From NCBI RefSeq assembly GCF_020551945.1, contig NZ_JAJBZH010000002.1, forward strand, positions 62,001 to 126,000: a stretch of 64,000 bases of DNA, in the 5' to 3' direction. This DNA comes from Cellulosimicrobium marinum. GTDB taxonomy: Bacteria; Actinomycetota; Actinomycetes; Actinomycetales; Cellulomonadaceae. The notes beneath the pieces were generated by a model. It did not search any database and was not told the origin of the DNA. It saw only the letters and a list, made by a program, of their open reading frames with translations. Shown one piece after another: positions 11,049 to 19,691 of this stretch. The stretch's first letter is position 1; each line of letters begins with the position of its first letter. The position numbers and the translations under genes were made by a program.

Positions 11049-11794
11049 CAGGCCGCCTCGGACGCCGTGCGGGCGTACTCGAGCTCCAGCGCGCCCTCGT
11101 ACCGGGGCATCTCGATGCGCTGGTGGTCCTCGACCGCCCAGCCGAGGTTCACCGCCTCCACGTACTGCTGGTAGATGTCGATCTTCTCCGAGCGGTCGAG
11201 CGCGGCCTGCAGCTCCTCCGGGTCGCCGATCGCCTCGACGACGTACGGCGGGGAGTACACGCGGCCGTGGAGCAGGAGGATGTTCCCCGCGCACCGGAAC
11301 GCCGACGTCGCGGTCACGCGCTGTCCCTGGAGCGTCATCGCCTCCGCGCCGCCGGCCCACAGGGCGTTGACGACCGCCTGGATGTCCTGCTGGTGCACGA
11401 CCCGCGTGTCCGGCGGGAACGCCTCGGAGTAGGTCGCGTCCGACGGCGCGTCGTCGAGCATGACCGACACGCCCGGTCCGGTGACCGCGACGGTCCCCGC
11501 GGCGACGGCGGACCGCGCGGCGAGGTCCTCGTCGACGCCCGGGCTCGTCGGGTCGGGGGCGGAGAGTCCCGCGATCTCGTCGTCGAGGGCGTCCACCTGG
11601 GCGGAGAGCGCGGCGTTGCGCTGCGACTCGCTCTCGACGAGCTGTGCGAGGTTCTCCGGGTGCCGGTCCTCCTCGCCGCGCGCGAGCCGGGCGTTGGCCG
11701 TGAAGAGCAGGCCCGCGAGGGCGAGCACGAGCGCCACGGTGATCGTCGACCGCACACGGCCGTGGGCGCGGGGCGCCGGTGCGGCGTCGCTCAT
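11048..11794 (-). CDS. DUF881 family membrane protein
   Basis: The 248-residue protein has an N-terminal membrane helix (about 16-33), a coiled-coil-like stretch (about 45-80) and a DUF881 extracytoplasmic domain whose landmarks here are VTGPGVSVMLDDAP and VVNALWAGGAEAM. Function is not established for the family. DUF881 genes recur next to divisome genes and crgA in actinobacteria, which suggests an envelope or division role. It heads the sortase-trpG cluster and its stop overlaps the sortase ATG by one base. Its start faces crgA divergently across 256 bases. Confidence 0.88.
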   Translation of the reverse strand: MSDAAPAPRAHGRVRSTITVALVLALAGLLFTANARLARGEEDRHPENLAQLVESESQRNAALSAQVDALDDEIAGLSAPDPTSPGVDEDLAARSAVAAGTVAVTGPGVSVMLDDAPSDATYSEAFPPDTRVVHQQDIQAVVNALWAGGAEAMTLQGQRVTATSAFRCAGNILLLHGRVYSPPYVVEAIGDPEELQAALDRSEKIDIYQQYVEAVNLGWAVEDHQRIEMPRYEGALELEYARTASEAA

Positions 11795-12050
11795 GCGGTC
11801 CTCCTCGGGCGCGTCGGGCCACTCGGCACGGGCGCGTGGCGTGGTCTATTGTGTGCGCCCACTACGCTAGACGACGAATGCCGTCCACGGACGTGCCGTC
11901 ACCGTGCCGGGACCACCCCGCCACGGACCCCGGCCCGTTCGTCGACGACGTCCACCCGAGCCATGCACGGTTCCTGCACGACGGCGGCAGCACCCCTCCC
12001 AGGGAGGTCGCCGGCGCGCGGCGAGCCCCACAGGACAGGAGCCCACCCTC

Positions 12051-12302
12051 GTGCCCGAGTCGAAGTCCCGCAAGAAGCCGGCGAAGGTCCGCGAGCCGCG
12101 CCCGCCCAAGCCCGACACGGGCAACCCCCGCTGGCTCGTGCCGACCATGCTCGGCCTGATGCTGCTCGGGCTGGCCTGGATCGTGACGTTCTACCTCAGC
12201 GGTTCCGCACAGCTCCCCGTGCCGCCGCTCGGGGCGTGGAACCTCGCCGTCGGCTTCGCGTTCATCATCGCCGGCTTCGCGCTCACCACGCGCTGGAAGT
12301 AG
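12051..12302 (+). CDS. crgA: CrgA, cell division protein
   Basis: The 83-residue product has a basic N-terminus (ESKSRKKPAK), the PRWLVPTMLGLMLLGLAWI first helix and a second helix ending in FALTTRWK, the hallmark layout of CrgA. Family knowledge: CrgA localises to the septum and helps recruit FtsI, peptidoglycan synthases and CwsA. The GTG start at 12051 has AGGAG at 12037-12041. It is monocistronic, with DUF881 diverging on the left and the rhomboid gene converging on the right. Confidence 0.93.
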   Translation: MPESKSRKKPAKVREPRPPKPDTGNPRWLVPTMLGLMLLGLAWIVTFYLSGSAQLPVPPLGAWNLAVGFAFIIAGFALTTRWK

Positions 12303-12340
12303 CGCTCGACGGCGCTCGTCGTGCCCGGGTGCGCGAAGTA

Positions 12341-12364
12341 CACAGGTGTAGTTCCACACCTGTG
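12341..12364. terminator. Hairpin between convergent crgA and rhomboid gene
   Basis: A perfect 9-bp inverted repeat CACAGGTGT / ACACCTGTG with a 6-nt loop sits 38 bases after crgA and 29 bases after the rhomboid stop. It may serve as a modest bidirectional terminator. Confidence 0.55.
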
Positions 12365-12393
12365 AGCAAACCTGGGGATAACTCAGCGGGCGG

Positions 12394-13230
12394 TCAGCCG
12401 AAGAAGCCCGACGGGAGCACCGCCGAGCGGTAGGTGAGCCACGCCGTCACGACGAGCGCCACCGCGACGACGGTGGTCGCGCCGACCGAGACGAGGGTGC
12501 GCTGCGCGCGCGGCGCATACGCGTACGCCGCCCCGAGCACGGCACCCACGACGAGCCCGCCGAGGTGGGCCTCCCAGGCGATCCCGGGGAAGAACAGCCC
12601 GATCGCGAAGTTGATGCCGATGAGCACCACGATCTGCATCGCGTTGCGTCCCGTCCGTCGCAGGACGAGCAGGATCGCCCCGAAGAGGCCGAAGACCGCG
12701 CCCGACGCACCCACGACCGGCTGGTACCACGCCTCCTGCAACGGCCCTCCGGCGAGCACGAGGTACCCGACCGACCCGCCGAGCGCCGACAGCACGTAGA
12801 GCGCGCCGAACCGCCACCGCCCGAGCATCTGCTCGAGGAACGGCCCCGTGATCCACAGGGCGTACATGTTGAAGAGGATGTGGACAGGGCTCGTCGAGTG
12901 CAGGAACGCCGACGTGAGGAACCGGTACGGCTCCTCCTGGCCGATCACCGGGGCGAACCACCAGCGTGCGGTCCAGTCGCCGCCGGTCACGAGCTGCAGC
13001 ACCCAGCTCACCACGCACAGGCCGATGATCGTCAGGGTGACGACGGGAGGACCGTCGTGCACGCGGCCCCCGAGGACGCTGCGGACCGTCGGGGCCGAGC
13101 GGGCGGACTCCCGCACGCAGTCGACGCACTGCACGCCGACGGCGGCCGGTCGCTGGCACTCGGGGCACGCCGGGCGCCCGCAGCGCTGGCAGCGCACGTA
13201 CGACACGCGGTCCGGGTGACGCGGGCACAC
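12394..13230 (-). CDS. Rhomboid intramembrane serine protease with N-terminal zinc-ribbon
   Basis: From GTG 13230 the product is 278 residues. Cys pairs at 14/17 and 22/25, plus C2 and H5, form a small zinc-ribbon (CPRHPDR... CQRCGRPACPEC). A six-helix rhomboid domain follows, with the catalytic dyad S176 (GASG) and H222 (EAHLGG). It cleaves substrates within the membrane; its targets are unknown. The GTG has no Shine-Dalgarno sequence and sits 3 bases past a 15-bp hairpin. The same frame stays open back to the ppiA stop and encodes a Pro/Gly/Tyr-rich stretch like the N-termini of homologues. The real start may therefore be an ATC at 13299, with GAGGA about 8 bases upstream. Confidence 0.9.
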   Translation of the reverse strand: MCPRHPDRVSYVRCQRCGRPACPECQRPAAVGVQCVDCVRESARSAPTVRSVLGGRVHDGPPVVTLTIIGLCVVSWVLQLVTGGDWTARWWFAPVIGQEEPYRFLTSAFLHSTSPVHILFNMYALWITGPFLEQMLGRWRFGALYVLSALGGSVGYLVLAGGPLQEAWYQPVVGASGAVFGLFGAILLVLRRTGRNAMQIVVLIGINFAIGLFFPGIAWEAHLGGLVVGAVLGAAYAYAPRAQRTLVSVGATTVVAVALVVTAWLTYRSAVLPSGFFG

Positions 13231-13233
13231 CGG

Positions 13234-13270
13234 CGGGACGGCGGGACCGTCGTGAGGTCCCGCCGTCCCG
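13234..13270 (-). other. Perfect hairpin between ppiA and rhomboid gene
   Basis: Bases 13234-13248 pair perfectly with 13256-13270 (one pair at the base plus a 14-bp GGGACGGCGGGACC stem) around a 7-nt loop. It lies 32 bases past the ppiA stop and immediately before the GTG usually chosen for the rhomboid gene. It may be a ppiA terminator or attenuator, or part of the coding sequence if the rhomboid protein starts upstream. Confidence 0.7.
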
Positions 13271-13302
13271 TACGCCGGCGGCCCGGGCGGCTGCGCGATG
13301 GG

Positions 13303-13842
13303 TCAGTCCTCGATCGTCACCGAGCTGATGACCACGTCCTCCTGGGGACGGTCGCCCGGACGGGTCGGGGTCTCGTTGATCGCGTCGACGACGGCACGGG
13401 ACTCGGCGTCCGCGACCCGGCCGAAGATCGTGTGCTTGCCGTCGAGCCACGGGGTCGGCACGGTCGAGATGAAGAACTGGGAGCCGTTCGTGCCCTCGGC
13501 CTCGCCCGTGACGGGGTTGCGGCGCAGACCCGCGTTCGCCATCGCGAGCAGGTACGGCTGGTCGAAGCGGAGCTCCGGGTGGATCTCGTCGTTGAACGTG
13601 TAGCCGGGGCCGCCCGTGCCCGTCCCGAGCGGGCAGCCACCCTGGATCATGAAGTCCTTGATGACACGGTGGAAGATCAGGCCGTCGTAGAACGGCTCCG
13701 TGCGCTGCGCACCGGTCCGCGGGTCGGCCCAGGCCTTCGTGCCCTGGGCGAGCCCCGCGAAGTTCGCCACCGTCTTCGGGGCGTGGTTCGGCAGGAGCTC
13801 GACGCGGATGTCACCTGCGGTCGTGTGGAAGGTTGCGAACAT
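13303..13842 (-). CDS. ppiA: Cyclophilin-type peptidyl-prolyl cis-trans isomerase
   Basis: The 179-residue single-domain cyclophilin has FHRVIKDFMIQGG, a GTNGSQFFIS active-site strand, WLDGKHTIFGRV and the terminal ISSVTIED. No signal peptide is present, so it acts in the cytoplasm on prolyl bonds. I chose the ATG at 13842 because GGGAGG lies 9 bases upstream; the ATG at 13851 touches that sequence. The position between the tRNA block and the rhomboid gene is standard for actinobacteria. Confidence 0.95.
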   Translation of the reverse strand: MFATFHTTAGDIRVELLPNHAPKTVANFAGLAQGTKAWADPRTGAQRTEPFYDGLIFHRVIKDFMIQGGCPLGTGTGGPGYTFNDEIHPELRFDQPYLLAMANAGLRRNPVTGEAEGTNGSQFFISTVPTPWLDGKHTIFGRVADAESRAVVDAINETPTRPGDRPQEDVVISSVTIED

Positions 13843-13989
13843 GCCCACCATCCTCCCACGACACCCGCCCCGGACCGCCGCGGCCACACACCCGGGAGAT
13901 CTCGCGACGCCGCGACGCTGGTGGCAGAGTGGGCAGGACGTGACCTTCCACCCCCGTCCCGAGCGGACGACGACACCCGAGGAGCACGC

Positions 13990-15156
13990 ATGACACGATC
14001 CGGCTCCGGGTCCGGCGCGATCAAGGAGACGATCGACTCGCTGGACACCGAGAAGATCAAGGACCAGGCCGCCCAGGCCGCCGCGACCGCGCAGACGGCC
14101 GCGACCCAGCTCGCGGACCAGGCGAAGGACGCCGCGGTGCACGCGAAGGAGTGGAGCGTGCCGAAGGTCGAGGCGTTCCTCGAGTGGCTCCAGCCGCGTG
14201 TCGAGAAGGCCTGGCAGGACAGCATCCAGGCCGCGGCGCCGCGCGTGGAGAAGGCCGCCGACAAGGCGGGCCCCGTGATCGACACGGCGCACGACAAGCT
14301 GGTCGACGACGTCCTGCCCAAGATCGTCGCGAGCTTCAACGCGGCGGCGCAGTCGGCGTCCGACGCCGCGCAGCGTGCGGCCGACAACGCCGCCGAGGCG
14401 ACGGCCGCCGCCACCGCGGCAGCGGCGGCGGCCAGCGGCACGAAGAGCCGCAAGCTCGCCAAGCAGGCCAAGAAGGCGGCGCAGGAGACGGCGAAGCAGG
14501 CGAAGAAGTCCTCGGGCAAGGCCGGCAAGAAGGCGGCGAAGGCCGCGGACAAGGCCGCCGCGAGGGCGAGCAAGAAGCTCTCCGGCGTCGCGGACACCGC
14601 GGCCAAGAAGGCGTCGCAGGCCGACTCCTCGGGCAGCAAGGGCAAGACGCTGTGGTGGATCGCCGGGGGCGTCACCGCCGCCGGTGTGGGGTACGTGCTC
14701 TACCGCCGTGCGCAGCCCACCACCGACCCCTGGGCCGAGCCGTGGGAGCAGGACGCGCAGCAGGTCCACTTCGACGACGTCGTCGGCGACGCCCGGCACG
14801 CCGTGGGCGACGCCGCCGAGTCGCTCGGCGAGGCCGCGGGGGCCGCGGTCGCCCGGGGCCGCGACGCCACCGACAAGCTGGCGGAGCGGGCCGCCGAGGT
14901 CCGCGAGGACGTCGGCGACCGGGTGAGCGGCGCCGTCACCGAGGCGAAGGAGGCCGCGAAGAAGGCCACCACCCGCTCGCGGGGCACCGCGAAGAACGCC
15001 GCCGGTACCGCCTCCGCCGTCGCGAAGGACGCCACCGAGTCCACGGCCGACGCCGCGGCCGACGCGTCCGAGGACGTCGAGGACGCCGCGAAGAAGGCCC
15101 GTGAGGCCGCGGAGACCAAGGCCGAGGACGCCGCGGAGAAGTCCGGCGACGCCTGA
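13990..15156 (+). CDS. Ala/Lys-rich single-pass membrane protein (DUF5324-like)
   Basis: The 388-residue product is almost entirely Ala, Lys, Glu and Asp in amphipathic repeats. An N-terminal helical region (1-150) is followed by a Lys-rich, histone H1-like stretch (about 150-215), one membrane helix (about 219-239), then RRAQPTTDPWAEPWE and a second KEAAKKA-type helical tail. The TDPWAEPWE segment after the helix and the location near ppiA resemble DUF5324 proteins. Function is unknown; it could shape the envelope or bind nucleic acid or membrane. GAGGA precedes the ATG by 7 bases. A very strong terminator follows. Confidence 0.8.
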   Translation: MTRSGSGSGAIKETIDSLDTEKIKDQAAQAAATAQTAATQLADQAKDAAVHAKEWSVPKVEAFLEWLQPRVEKAWQDSIQAAAPRVEKAADKAGPVIDTAHDKLVDDVLPKIVASFNAAAQSASDAAQRAADNAAEATAAATAAAAAASGTKSRKLAKQAKKAAQETAKQAKKSSGKAGKKAAKAADKAAARASKKLSGVADTAAKKASQADSSGSKGKTLWWIAGGVTAAGVGYVLYRRAQPTTDPWAEPWEQDAQQVHFDDVVGDARHAVGDAAESLGEAAGAAVARGRDATDKLAERAAEVREDVGDRVSGAVTEAKEAAKKATTRSRGTAKNAAGTASAVAKDATESTADAAADASEDVEDAAKKAREAAETKAEDAAEKSGDA

Positions 15157-15170
15157 GTCCTGGTAGCACG

Positions 15171-15204
15171 CGAAAGCCCCGCACCGGAAGGTGCGGGGCT
15201 TTCG
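15171..15204. terminator. Strong bidirectional terminator
   Basis: A perfect 15-bp stem (15171-15185 with 15190-15204) with a GGAA tetraloop separates the rightward Ala/Lys-rich gene from the leftward tRNA-Ala. On the + strand it is flanked by a T-containing CTTTCG edge. Confidence 0.88.
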
Positions 15205-15215
15205 TCGTTCTCGGG

Positions 15216-15288
15216 TGGAGCCAGGGGGACTCGAACCCCCAACCCCCTGCTTGCAAAGCAGGTGCGCTACCAATTGCGCCATGGCCCC
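15216..15288 (-). tRNA. tRNA-Ala (anticodon TGC)
   Basis: This 73-nt cloverleaf reads GGGGCCATGGCGCAATTGG at its 5' end on the - strand. The anticodon loop is CTTTGCAAG and the T-arm has GGTTCGAGTCC. The acceptor stem GGGGCCA pairs with TGGCTCC, with the expected G:U near the third pair. CCA is not encoded. It lies downstream of the DLW-39 gene and tRNA-Ile on the same strand. Confidence 0.97.
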
Positions 15289-15328
15289 GGGACGTCCGGC
15301 CGGGAACCGGAGGGACGAGCCGTGCGAC

Positions 15329-15448
15329 CTACTCGAAGGTGTCGGTGACCTCGGCCCAGAGGTCGCGCTCGGCCTCGTCCTCCGTGTACTTGCGCCACAG
15401 GAGATAGCCGGCGCCGGCGGCCAGGAGCAGGACCAGAACCTTCTTCAT
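15329..15448 (-). CDS. DLW-39 family peptide
   Basis: A 39-codon gene starts ATG at 15448 and ends TAG at 15329. It encodes a hydrophobic N-terminal helix (MKKVLVLLLAAGAGYLLWRK) and an acidic tail that contains DLW. The length, the DLW motif and the position between tRNA-Ile and tRNA-Ala match the actinobacterial DLW-39 family. Its function is unknown. A purine-rich GAGGGGGAACGTG precedes the start. Confidence 0.9.
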   Translation of the reverse strand: MKKVLVLLLAAGAGYLLWRKYTEDEAERDLWAEVTDTFE

Positions 15449-15476
15449 CACGTTCCCCCTCGAGTGGGTGCGGCAG

Positions 15477-15550
15477 TGGGCCTAAGAGGACTTGAACCTC
15501 TGACCTCTTCGTTATCAGCGAAGCGCTCTAACCGTCTGAGCTATAGGCCC
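15477..15550 (-). tRNA. tRNA-Ile (anticodon GAT)
   Basis: The 74-nt gene reads GGGCCTATAGCTCAGACGG at its 5' end on the - strand. The anticodon loop is CTGATAA and the T-arm is GGTTCAAGTCC. The acceptor stem is a perfect GGGCCTA / TAGGCCC. CCA is not encoded. It sits downstream of the DUF3566 gene, as usual after gyrA in actinobacteria. Confidence 0.97.
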
Positions 15551-15698
15551 GTTCGCCGTGCTGCGACGCGCTCACCGGTCCTCGACCGGTGACCACCCCG
15601 CACGCAGGCAGCGCTTGAGGTTACCCCACCGCGGGCCGCTCGCCCAAACCGGCGAGCGCCCGCCCGGCCCGTCGGGCCGGTCGTGGGACGCCTCGGTG

Positions 15699-16697
15699 TC
15701 AGTCGTCCGTGAGCGTGAGGTGCACCCCGCCCACGAGAGCAGCGACGATGTTGTACAGGAACGCCATGATCGTCGACAGCGCCGTGATGATCACCACGTT
15801 CACCACGCTCAGCAGCGTCGCGAGCGAGATCACACGGCCGAACTCGACGAACTGCGTGATGTCGACGTTGCTCTCCTCGCCGGCGATCTGCTCGACGAAG
15901 TCCTGGACCGTCTGGAAGACGAGCATGCTGTCGAGCACGTACCAGAAGACGGCCACGGCGACGACGGTCATGATGCCGATCGCCACCGCGAGGAGGAAGC
16001 CGAGCTTCATCGCGGACCACGGGTCGATCCGCGACACGGAGAGCCGCACCCGGCGCGGACCGTCCGCGCGGACCGCCTGGGTCGCGCCGGTCGCCGTCGA
16101 GACCGACGGCGTGGCCCCGGTCAGCGGTCGCGCCGTCCCGGTCACGCCGGCGGCCGAGTAGTGCATGCTCGACGCCGCCGTGCCGTTCTGCGTCGCGGTG
16201 CCCGTGCTCGCCTCAGCGGTGGGGGCCATCCGCTTCACCGTCCGATCGTCGACCTCGTCGTGGTCCGTCTCCGGCGGTGCCGCCGGGACGGTGGCGGAGA
16301 CCTTCTTCGCGGCGGACTTCGCCGCCGCGATCGCCGCGGCGGCGGCCTTCACCGCACCCGCGCGCGCCACGGCGACGCGGCTCTCGCCCGACGCCGTCTC
16401 CATGCCCTCGGTCGCCGACGTCCCGCCGGTCGCCGACGACGCGGCACCGCCGTCGCCGCCCGTGGACCCGCCCGACGACGGGGGCGGGGGAGGAGGCGGG
16501 GGCGGGGTGCTCGTGGCGGAGGCGCCGTGCCGGGCGCTCGGCGCGTGCCCGTTGCTCGCGGTGCTGCCGTTGCCGGAGGCGCGACCGTTGCCCTGCACGC
16601 CGTCGCCCTCGGGGCGCCCCGAACCGGGCCCCGTGTCGGGGCGCGGCACCGTCAGTCGCGGCGTGATCGCCGGAGGTGCGTCGTTCTCGCTGCTCAT
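15699..16697 (-). CDS. DUF3566 membrane protein downstream of gyrA
   Basis: The 332-residue product has a long disordered N-terminal half, with a Pro run (about residues 68-76) and an Ala/Lys-rich stretch, followed by DUF3566 (about 215-332). DUF3566 has the landmark [20 protein letters not shown] and two hydrophobic helices (about 231-255 and 290-320). Family function is unknown, but it is consistently cotranscribed with gyrA. The ATG overlaps the gyrA stop by four bases (ATGA). Homologues often have a much shorter N-terminus; here about 210 residues precede the domain. Confidence 0.9.
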   Translation of the reverse strand: MSSENDAPPAITPRLTVPRPDTGPGSGRPEGDGVQGNGRASGNGSTASNGHAPSARHGASATSTPPPPPPPPPSSGGSTGGDGGAASSATGGTSATEGMETASGESRVAVARAGAVKAAAAAIAAAKSAAKKVSATVPAAPPETDHDEVDDRTVKRMAPTAEASTGTATQNGTAASSMHYSAAGVTGTARPLTGATPSVSTATGATQAVRADGPRRVRLSVSRIDPWSAMKLGFLLAVAIGIMTVVAVAVFWYVLDSMLVFQTVQDFVEQIAGEESNVDITQFVEFGRVISLATLLSVVNVVIITALSTIMAFLYNIVAALVGGVHLTLTDD

Positions 16698-19366
16698 CTG
16701 GTTTCCTCGGTGGTTCCGGGCGCCGTGTCGGTCCCACCGGCCTGCTCGGCCGTGGCGCTCTGGTCGGTCTCCGCGGACTCGTGCGGCGTGCTCTCCTCGC
16801 CCACGGTATCCCGATCCTCCCCGAGACGACGCTCGACGTTCCGGGCGACGGCGATGATGCGGTCCCCCTTGTCCGGCTTCGCGAACGTCACCCCCTGGGT
16901 GGTGCGTCCGGTGAGGTTGACCTCGTCGACGGCGGACCGGACGATCTTGCCCCGTTCCATGATGACGAGGACCTCGTCGTCGGCCTCCGTCACCAGAGCC
17001 CCCACAAGATCTCCACGCGCCTCCACCAGGTTGGCCACCTTGATGCCCAGACCGCCGCGTCCCTGGACCCGGTACTCGCCGAGCCGGGTGCGCTTCGCGA
17101 AGCCCCCCTCGGTGACGACGAACAGGTCCGCGCCCTCCTCGACGACGTCCGCCGACAGCAGCTCGTCGTCCTCGCGGAACTTCATGCCGGTGACGCCCGA
17201 CGTCGCCCGGCCCAGCGGGCGCATCGTCTCGTCCGACGCGGGGAACCGGATCGACTGCCCCTTGCGCGACACGAGGATGAGGTCGTCGTCCGCGTCCACG
17301 AGGAGCGCCGCGACGAGCTCGTCCGGCGTCCCCGCGTCGTCCTCGCGCAGGTTGATCGCGATGAGACCGCCCGAGCGCGGCGAGTCGTACTCCGTCAGGC
17401 GGGTCTTCTTCACCAGGCCGCGGCGCGTCGCGAGCACGAGGTAGTCCGCGGCGTCGTAGTCCCGCAGGTCCAGGACCTGCGCGATCTTCTCGCCCGGCTG
17501 GAAGGCAAGCAGGTTCGCGACGTGCTGACCCTTCGCGTCCCGGCCGCCCTCGGGCAGCTCGTACGCCTTCGCCCGGTACACGCGGCCCAGGTTCGTGAAG
17601 AACAGCAGCCAGTGGTGCGTCGTCGTGACGAAGAAGTGGTCGACGATGTCGTCCTCGCGCAGCTGCGCCCCGCGCACGCCCTTGCCGCCACGCTTCTGCG
17701 CCCGGTAGTTGTCGCTGCGCGTGCGCTTCGCGTACCCGCCGCGCGTGATCGTGACGACCATCTCCTCCTCGGCGATGAGGTCCTCGATCGAGACCTCGCC
17801 GTCGAACGGGAGGATCGTCGTGCGACGCTCGTCGCCGTAGCGCGCCACGATCTCCGCGAGCTCGTCGCCCACGATCGTGCGCTGCCGCTCCGGCTTCGCC
17901 AGGATGTCCTGGTAGTCGAGGATCTTGCGCTCGAGGTCGTCGTGGTCGTCGATGATCCGCTGCCGCTCCATCGCCGCCAGACGACGCAGCTGCAGGTTGA
18001 GGATCGCCGTCGCCTGCACCTCGTCGACGCCGAGCAGCTCCATGAGCCCCGTGCGCGCCTCGTCGACGTCCGGCGACCGCCGGATCAGCGCGATGACCTC
18101 GTCCAGGGCGTCGAGCGCCTTGAGGTACCCGCGCAGGATGTGGATGCTGCGCTCCGCCTCCGCCAGCATGTACCGGGTGCGGCGCTGGATCACGTCGAGC
18201 TGGTGCGCCGTCCAGTGCCGCACGAACGCGTCGAGGCTCAGCGTGCGCGGCACCCCGTCGACGAGCGCGAGCATGTTCGCGCCGAACGTGTCCTGCAGCT
18301 GCGTGTGCTTGTACAGGTTGTTGAGGACGACCTTCGCCACCGCGTCGCGCTTCAGCACGATCACGAGGCGCTGGCCCGTGCGGCCCGAGGTCTCGTCCCG
18401 GATGTCCGCGATGCCCTGCACGCGGCCCTCCTTGACGAGGTCCGCGATCTTCGCCGCCAGCCGGTCCGGGTTCACCTGGTACGGCAGCTCCGTGACGACG
18501 AGGCAGATCCGACCCTGGATCTCCTCCACGTTCACGACCGCGCGCATCGTGATCGACCCGCGCCCCGTGCGGTACGCCTCCTCGATGCCCTTGTGACCGA
18601 GGATCGTCGCACCTGTCGGGAAGTCCGGACCCTTCACGCGCTGCAGCAGCGCCGCGAGGAGCTCCTCCTTCGAAGCCTCCGGGTGGTCCAGGTGCCACTG
18701 GACGCCCTCGGCCACCTCGCGCAGGTTGTGCGGCGGGATGTTCGTCGCCATCCCCACCGCGATGCCTGCCGACCCGTTGACCAGCAGGTTCGGGAAGCGC
18801 GCCGGCAGCACCGACGGCTCCTGCGTCCGGCCGTCGTAGTTGTCCTGGAAGTCGACCGTGTCCTTGTCGATGTCCCGCACCATCTCCATGGCGAGCGGGG
18901 CCATCCGGCACTCCGTGTACCGCGGGGCAGCAGCCGGGTCGTCGCCCGGCGAGCCGAAGTTCCCCTGACCCGCGACCAGCGGGTACCGCATCGACCAGTC
19001 CTGCACCAGGCGGACCAGCGCGTCGTAGATCGCCGAGTCGCCGTGCGGGTGGAACTTGCCCATGACGTCGCCGACGACGCGCGAGCACTTCGAGAACGCG
19101 CGGTCCGGCCGGTAGCCGCCGTCGTACATCGCGTACAGCACACGTCGGTGCACCGGCTTGAGGCCGTCGCGCACGTCCGGAAGGGCACGGCCCACGATGA
19201 CGGACATCGCGTAGTCGAGGTACGAGCGCTGCATCTCGAGCTGCAGGTCCACCTGCTCGATCCGCCCGTGGTGCACGGCGACCGCCGTCCCGTCCGCGTG
19301 CACGATCTCGTCGGCCCCGTCGCCCGCGGGCGTGGGCTCGATCTCGGGGTTCTGCTCGTCGGTCAC
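16694..19366 (-). CDS. gyrA: DNA gyrase subunit A
   Basis: The 890-residue subunit cuts and rejoins DNA in the gyrase tetramer. Catalytic Tyr150 lies in APRYTECRM. The quinolone-resistance region reads [13 protein letters not shown], with Ser111 and Asp115 at the places of E. coli Ser83 and Asp87, so it looks quinolone-sensitive at these positions. The C-terminal pinwheel repeats include the GyrA box QKRGGKG at about 558-564. The start is GTG. It is separated from gyrB by an unusual 552-bp gap and coupled to the DUF3566 gene. Confidence 0.97.
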   Translation of the reverse strand: MTDEQNPEIEPTPAGDGADEIVHADGTAVAVHHGRIEQVDLQLEMQRSYLDYAMSVIVGRALPDVRDGLKPVHRRVLYAMYDGGYRPDRAFSKCSRVVGDVMGKFHPHGDSAIYDALVRLVQDWSMRYPLVAGQGNFGSPGDDPAAAPRYTECRMAPLAMEMVRDIDKDTVDFQDNYDGRTQEPSVLPARFPNLLVNGSAGIAVGMATNIPPHNLREVAEGVQWHLDHPEASKEELLAALLQRVKGPDFPTGATILGHKGIEEAYRTGRGSITMRAVVNVEEIQGRICLVVTELPYQVNPDRLAAKIADLVKEGRVQGIADIRDETSGRTGQRLVIVLKRDAVAKVVLNNLYKHTQLQDTFGANMLALVDGVPRTLSLDAFVRHWTAHQLDVIQRRTRYMLAEAERSIHILRGYLKALDALDEVIALIRRSPDVDEARTGLMELLGVDEVQATAILNLQLRRLAAMERQRIIDDHDDLERKILDYQDILAKPERQRTIVGDELAEIVARYGDERRTTILPFDGEVSIEDLIAEEEMVVTITRGGYAKRTRSDNYRAQKRGGKGVRGAQLREDDIVDHFFVTTTHHWLLFFTNLGRVYRAKAYELPEGGRDAKGQHVANLLAFQPGEKIAQVLDLRDYDAADYLVLATRRGLVKKTRLTEYDSPRSGGLIAINLREDDAGTPDELVAALLVDADDDLILVSRKGQSIRFPASDETMRPLGRATSGVTGMKFREDDELLSADVVEEGADLFVVTEGGFAKRTRLGEYRVQGRGGLGIKVANLVEARGDLVGALVTEADDEVLVIMERGKIVRSAVDEVNLTGRTTQGVTFAKPDKGDRIIAVARNVERRLGEDRDTVGEESTPHESAETDQSATAEQAGGTDTAPGTTEETR

Positions 19367-19451
19367 GGTCTACCTCGTTCGTTCGTCTTCTCGTGCGTCG
19401 TCGTGTGCTCTTGCGGATCCTGGCCGGGTCCGCAGGCGGAGCGCCGTCGGT

Positions 19452-19610
19452 GCTCGGGCTGCCGCGCCGTCGCCGTGGTCTCTCGGCCGACGGTCAACGC
19501 GCGCGGCTCGACGCCCTTCGCACCCGACGTCGCACCGCCCGCTCGTCCGTCAGGTCGCCATCGCGCCGTCATGCCCGACGTCGCGCCGTGACTTCGCCCG
19601 GCACGTCGCC
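19452..19610 (+). repeat. Dispersed intergenic repeat, copy A (gyrA-gyrB gap)
   Basis: Bases 19452-19559 align without gaps to 50314-50421, with about 90 of 108 positions identical by hand. The pair includes an identical 23-bp block at 19452-19474 and an identical 13-bp block at 19483-19495. The 3' part is a degenerate tandem array in which ACGTCGC-like words recur at 19527, 19552, 19578 and 19603 (25-26 bp spacing). It starts about 85 bases upstream of the gyrA GTG. No open frame in the gap looks coding. Confidence 0.8.
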
Positions 19611-19691
19611 GAGGCGAGCCGGCAGCAGAGGGCGAGCCTGCGCCGTCGGCCCCGAGTGCCGCGCGCGAGGCGACGGCCCGGACGCAGCCGA

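Noticed and set aside
15699-19088. Very long open frame overlapping gyrA and the DUF3566 gene on the same strand
   Set aside because: Outside the DUF3566 part it is an out-of-frame shadow of gyrA, with Arg/Gly/Ala-rich content typical of GC-rich artefacts.
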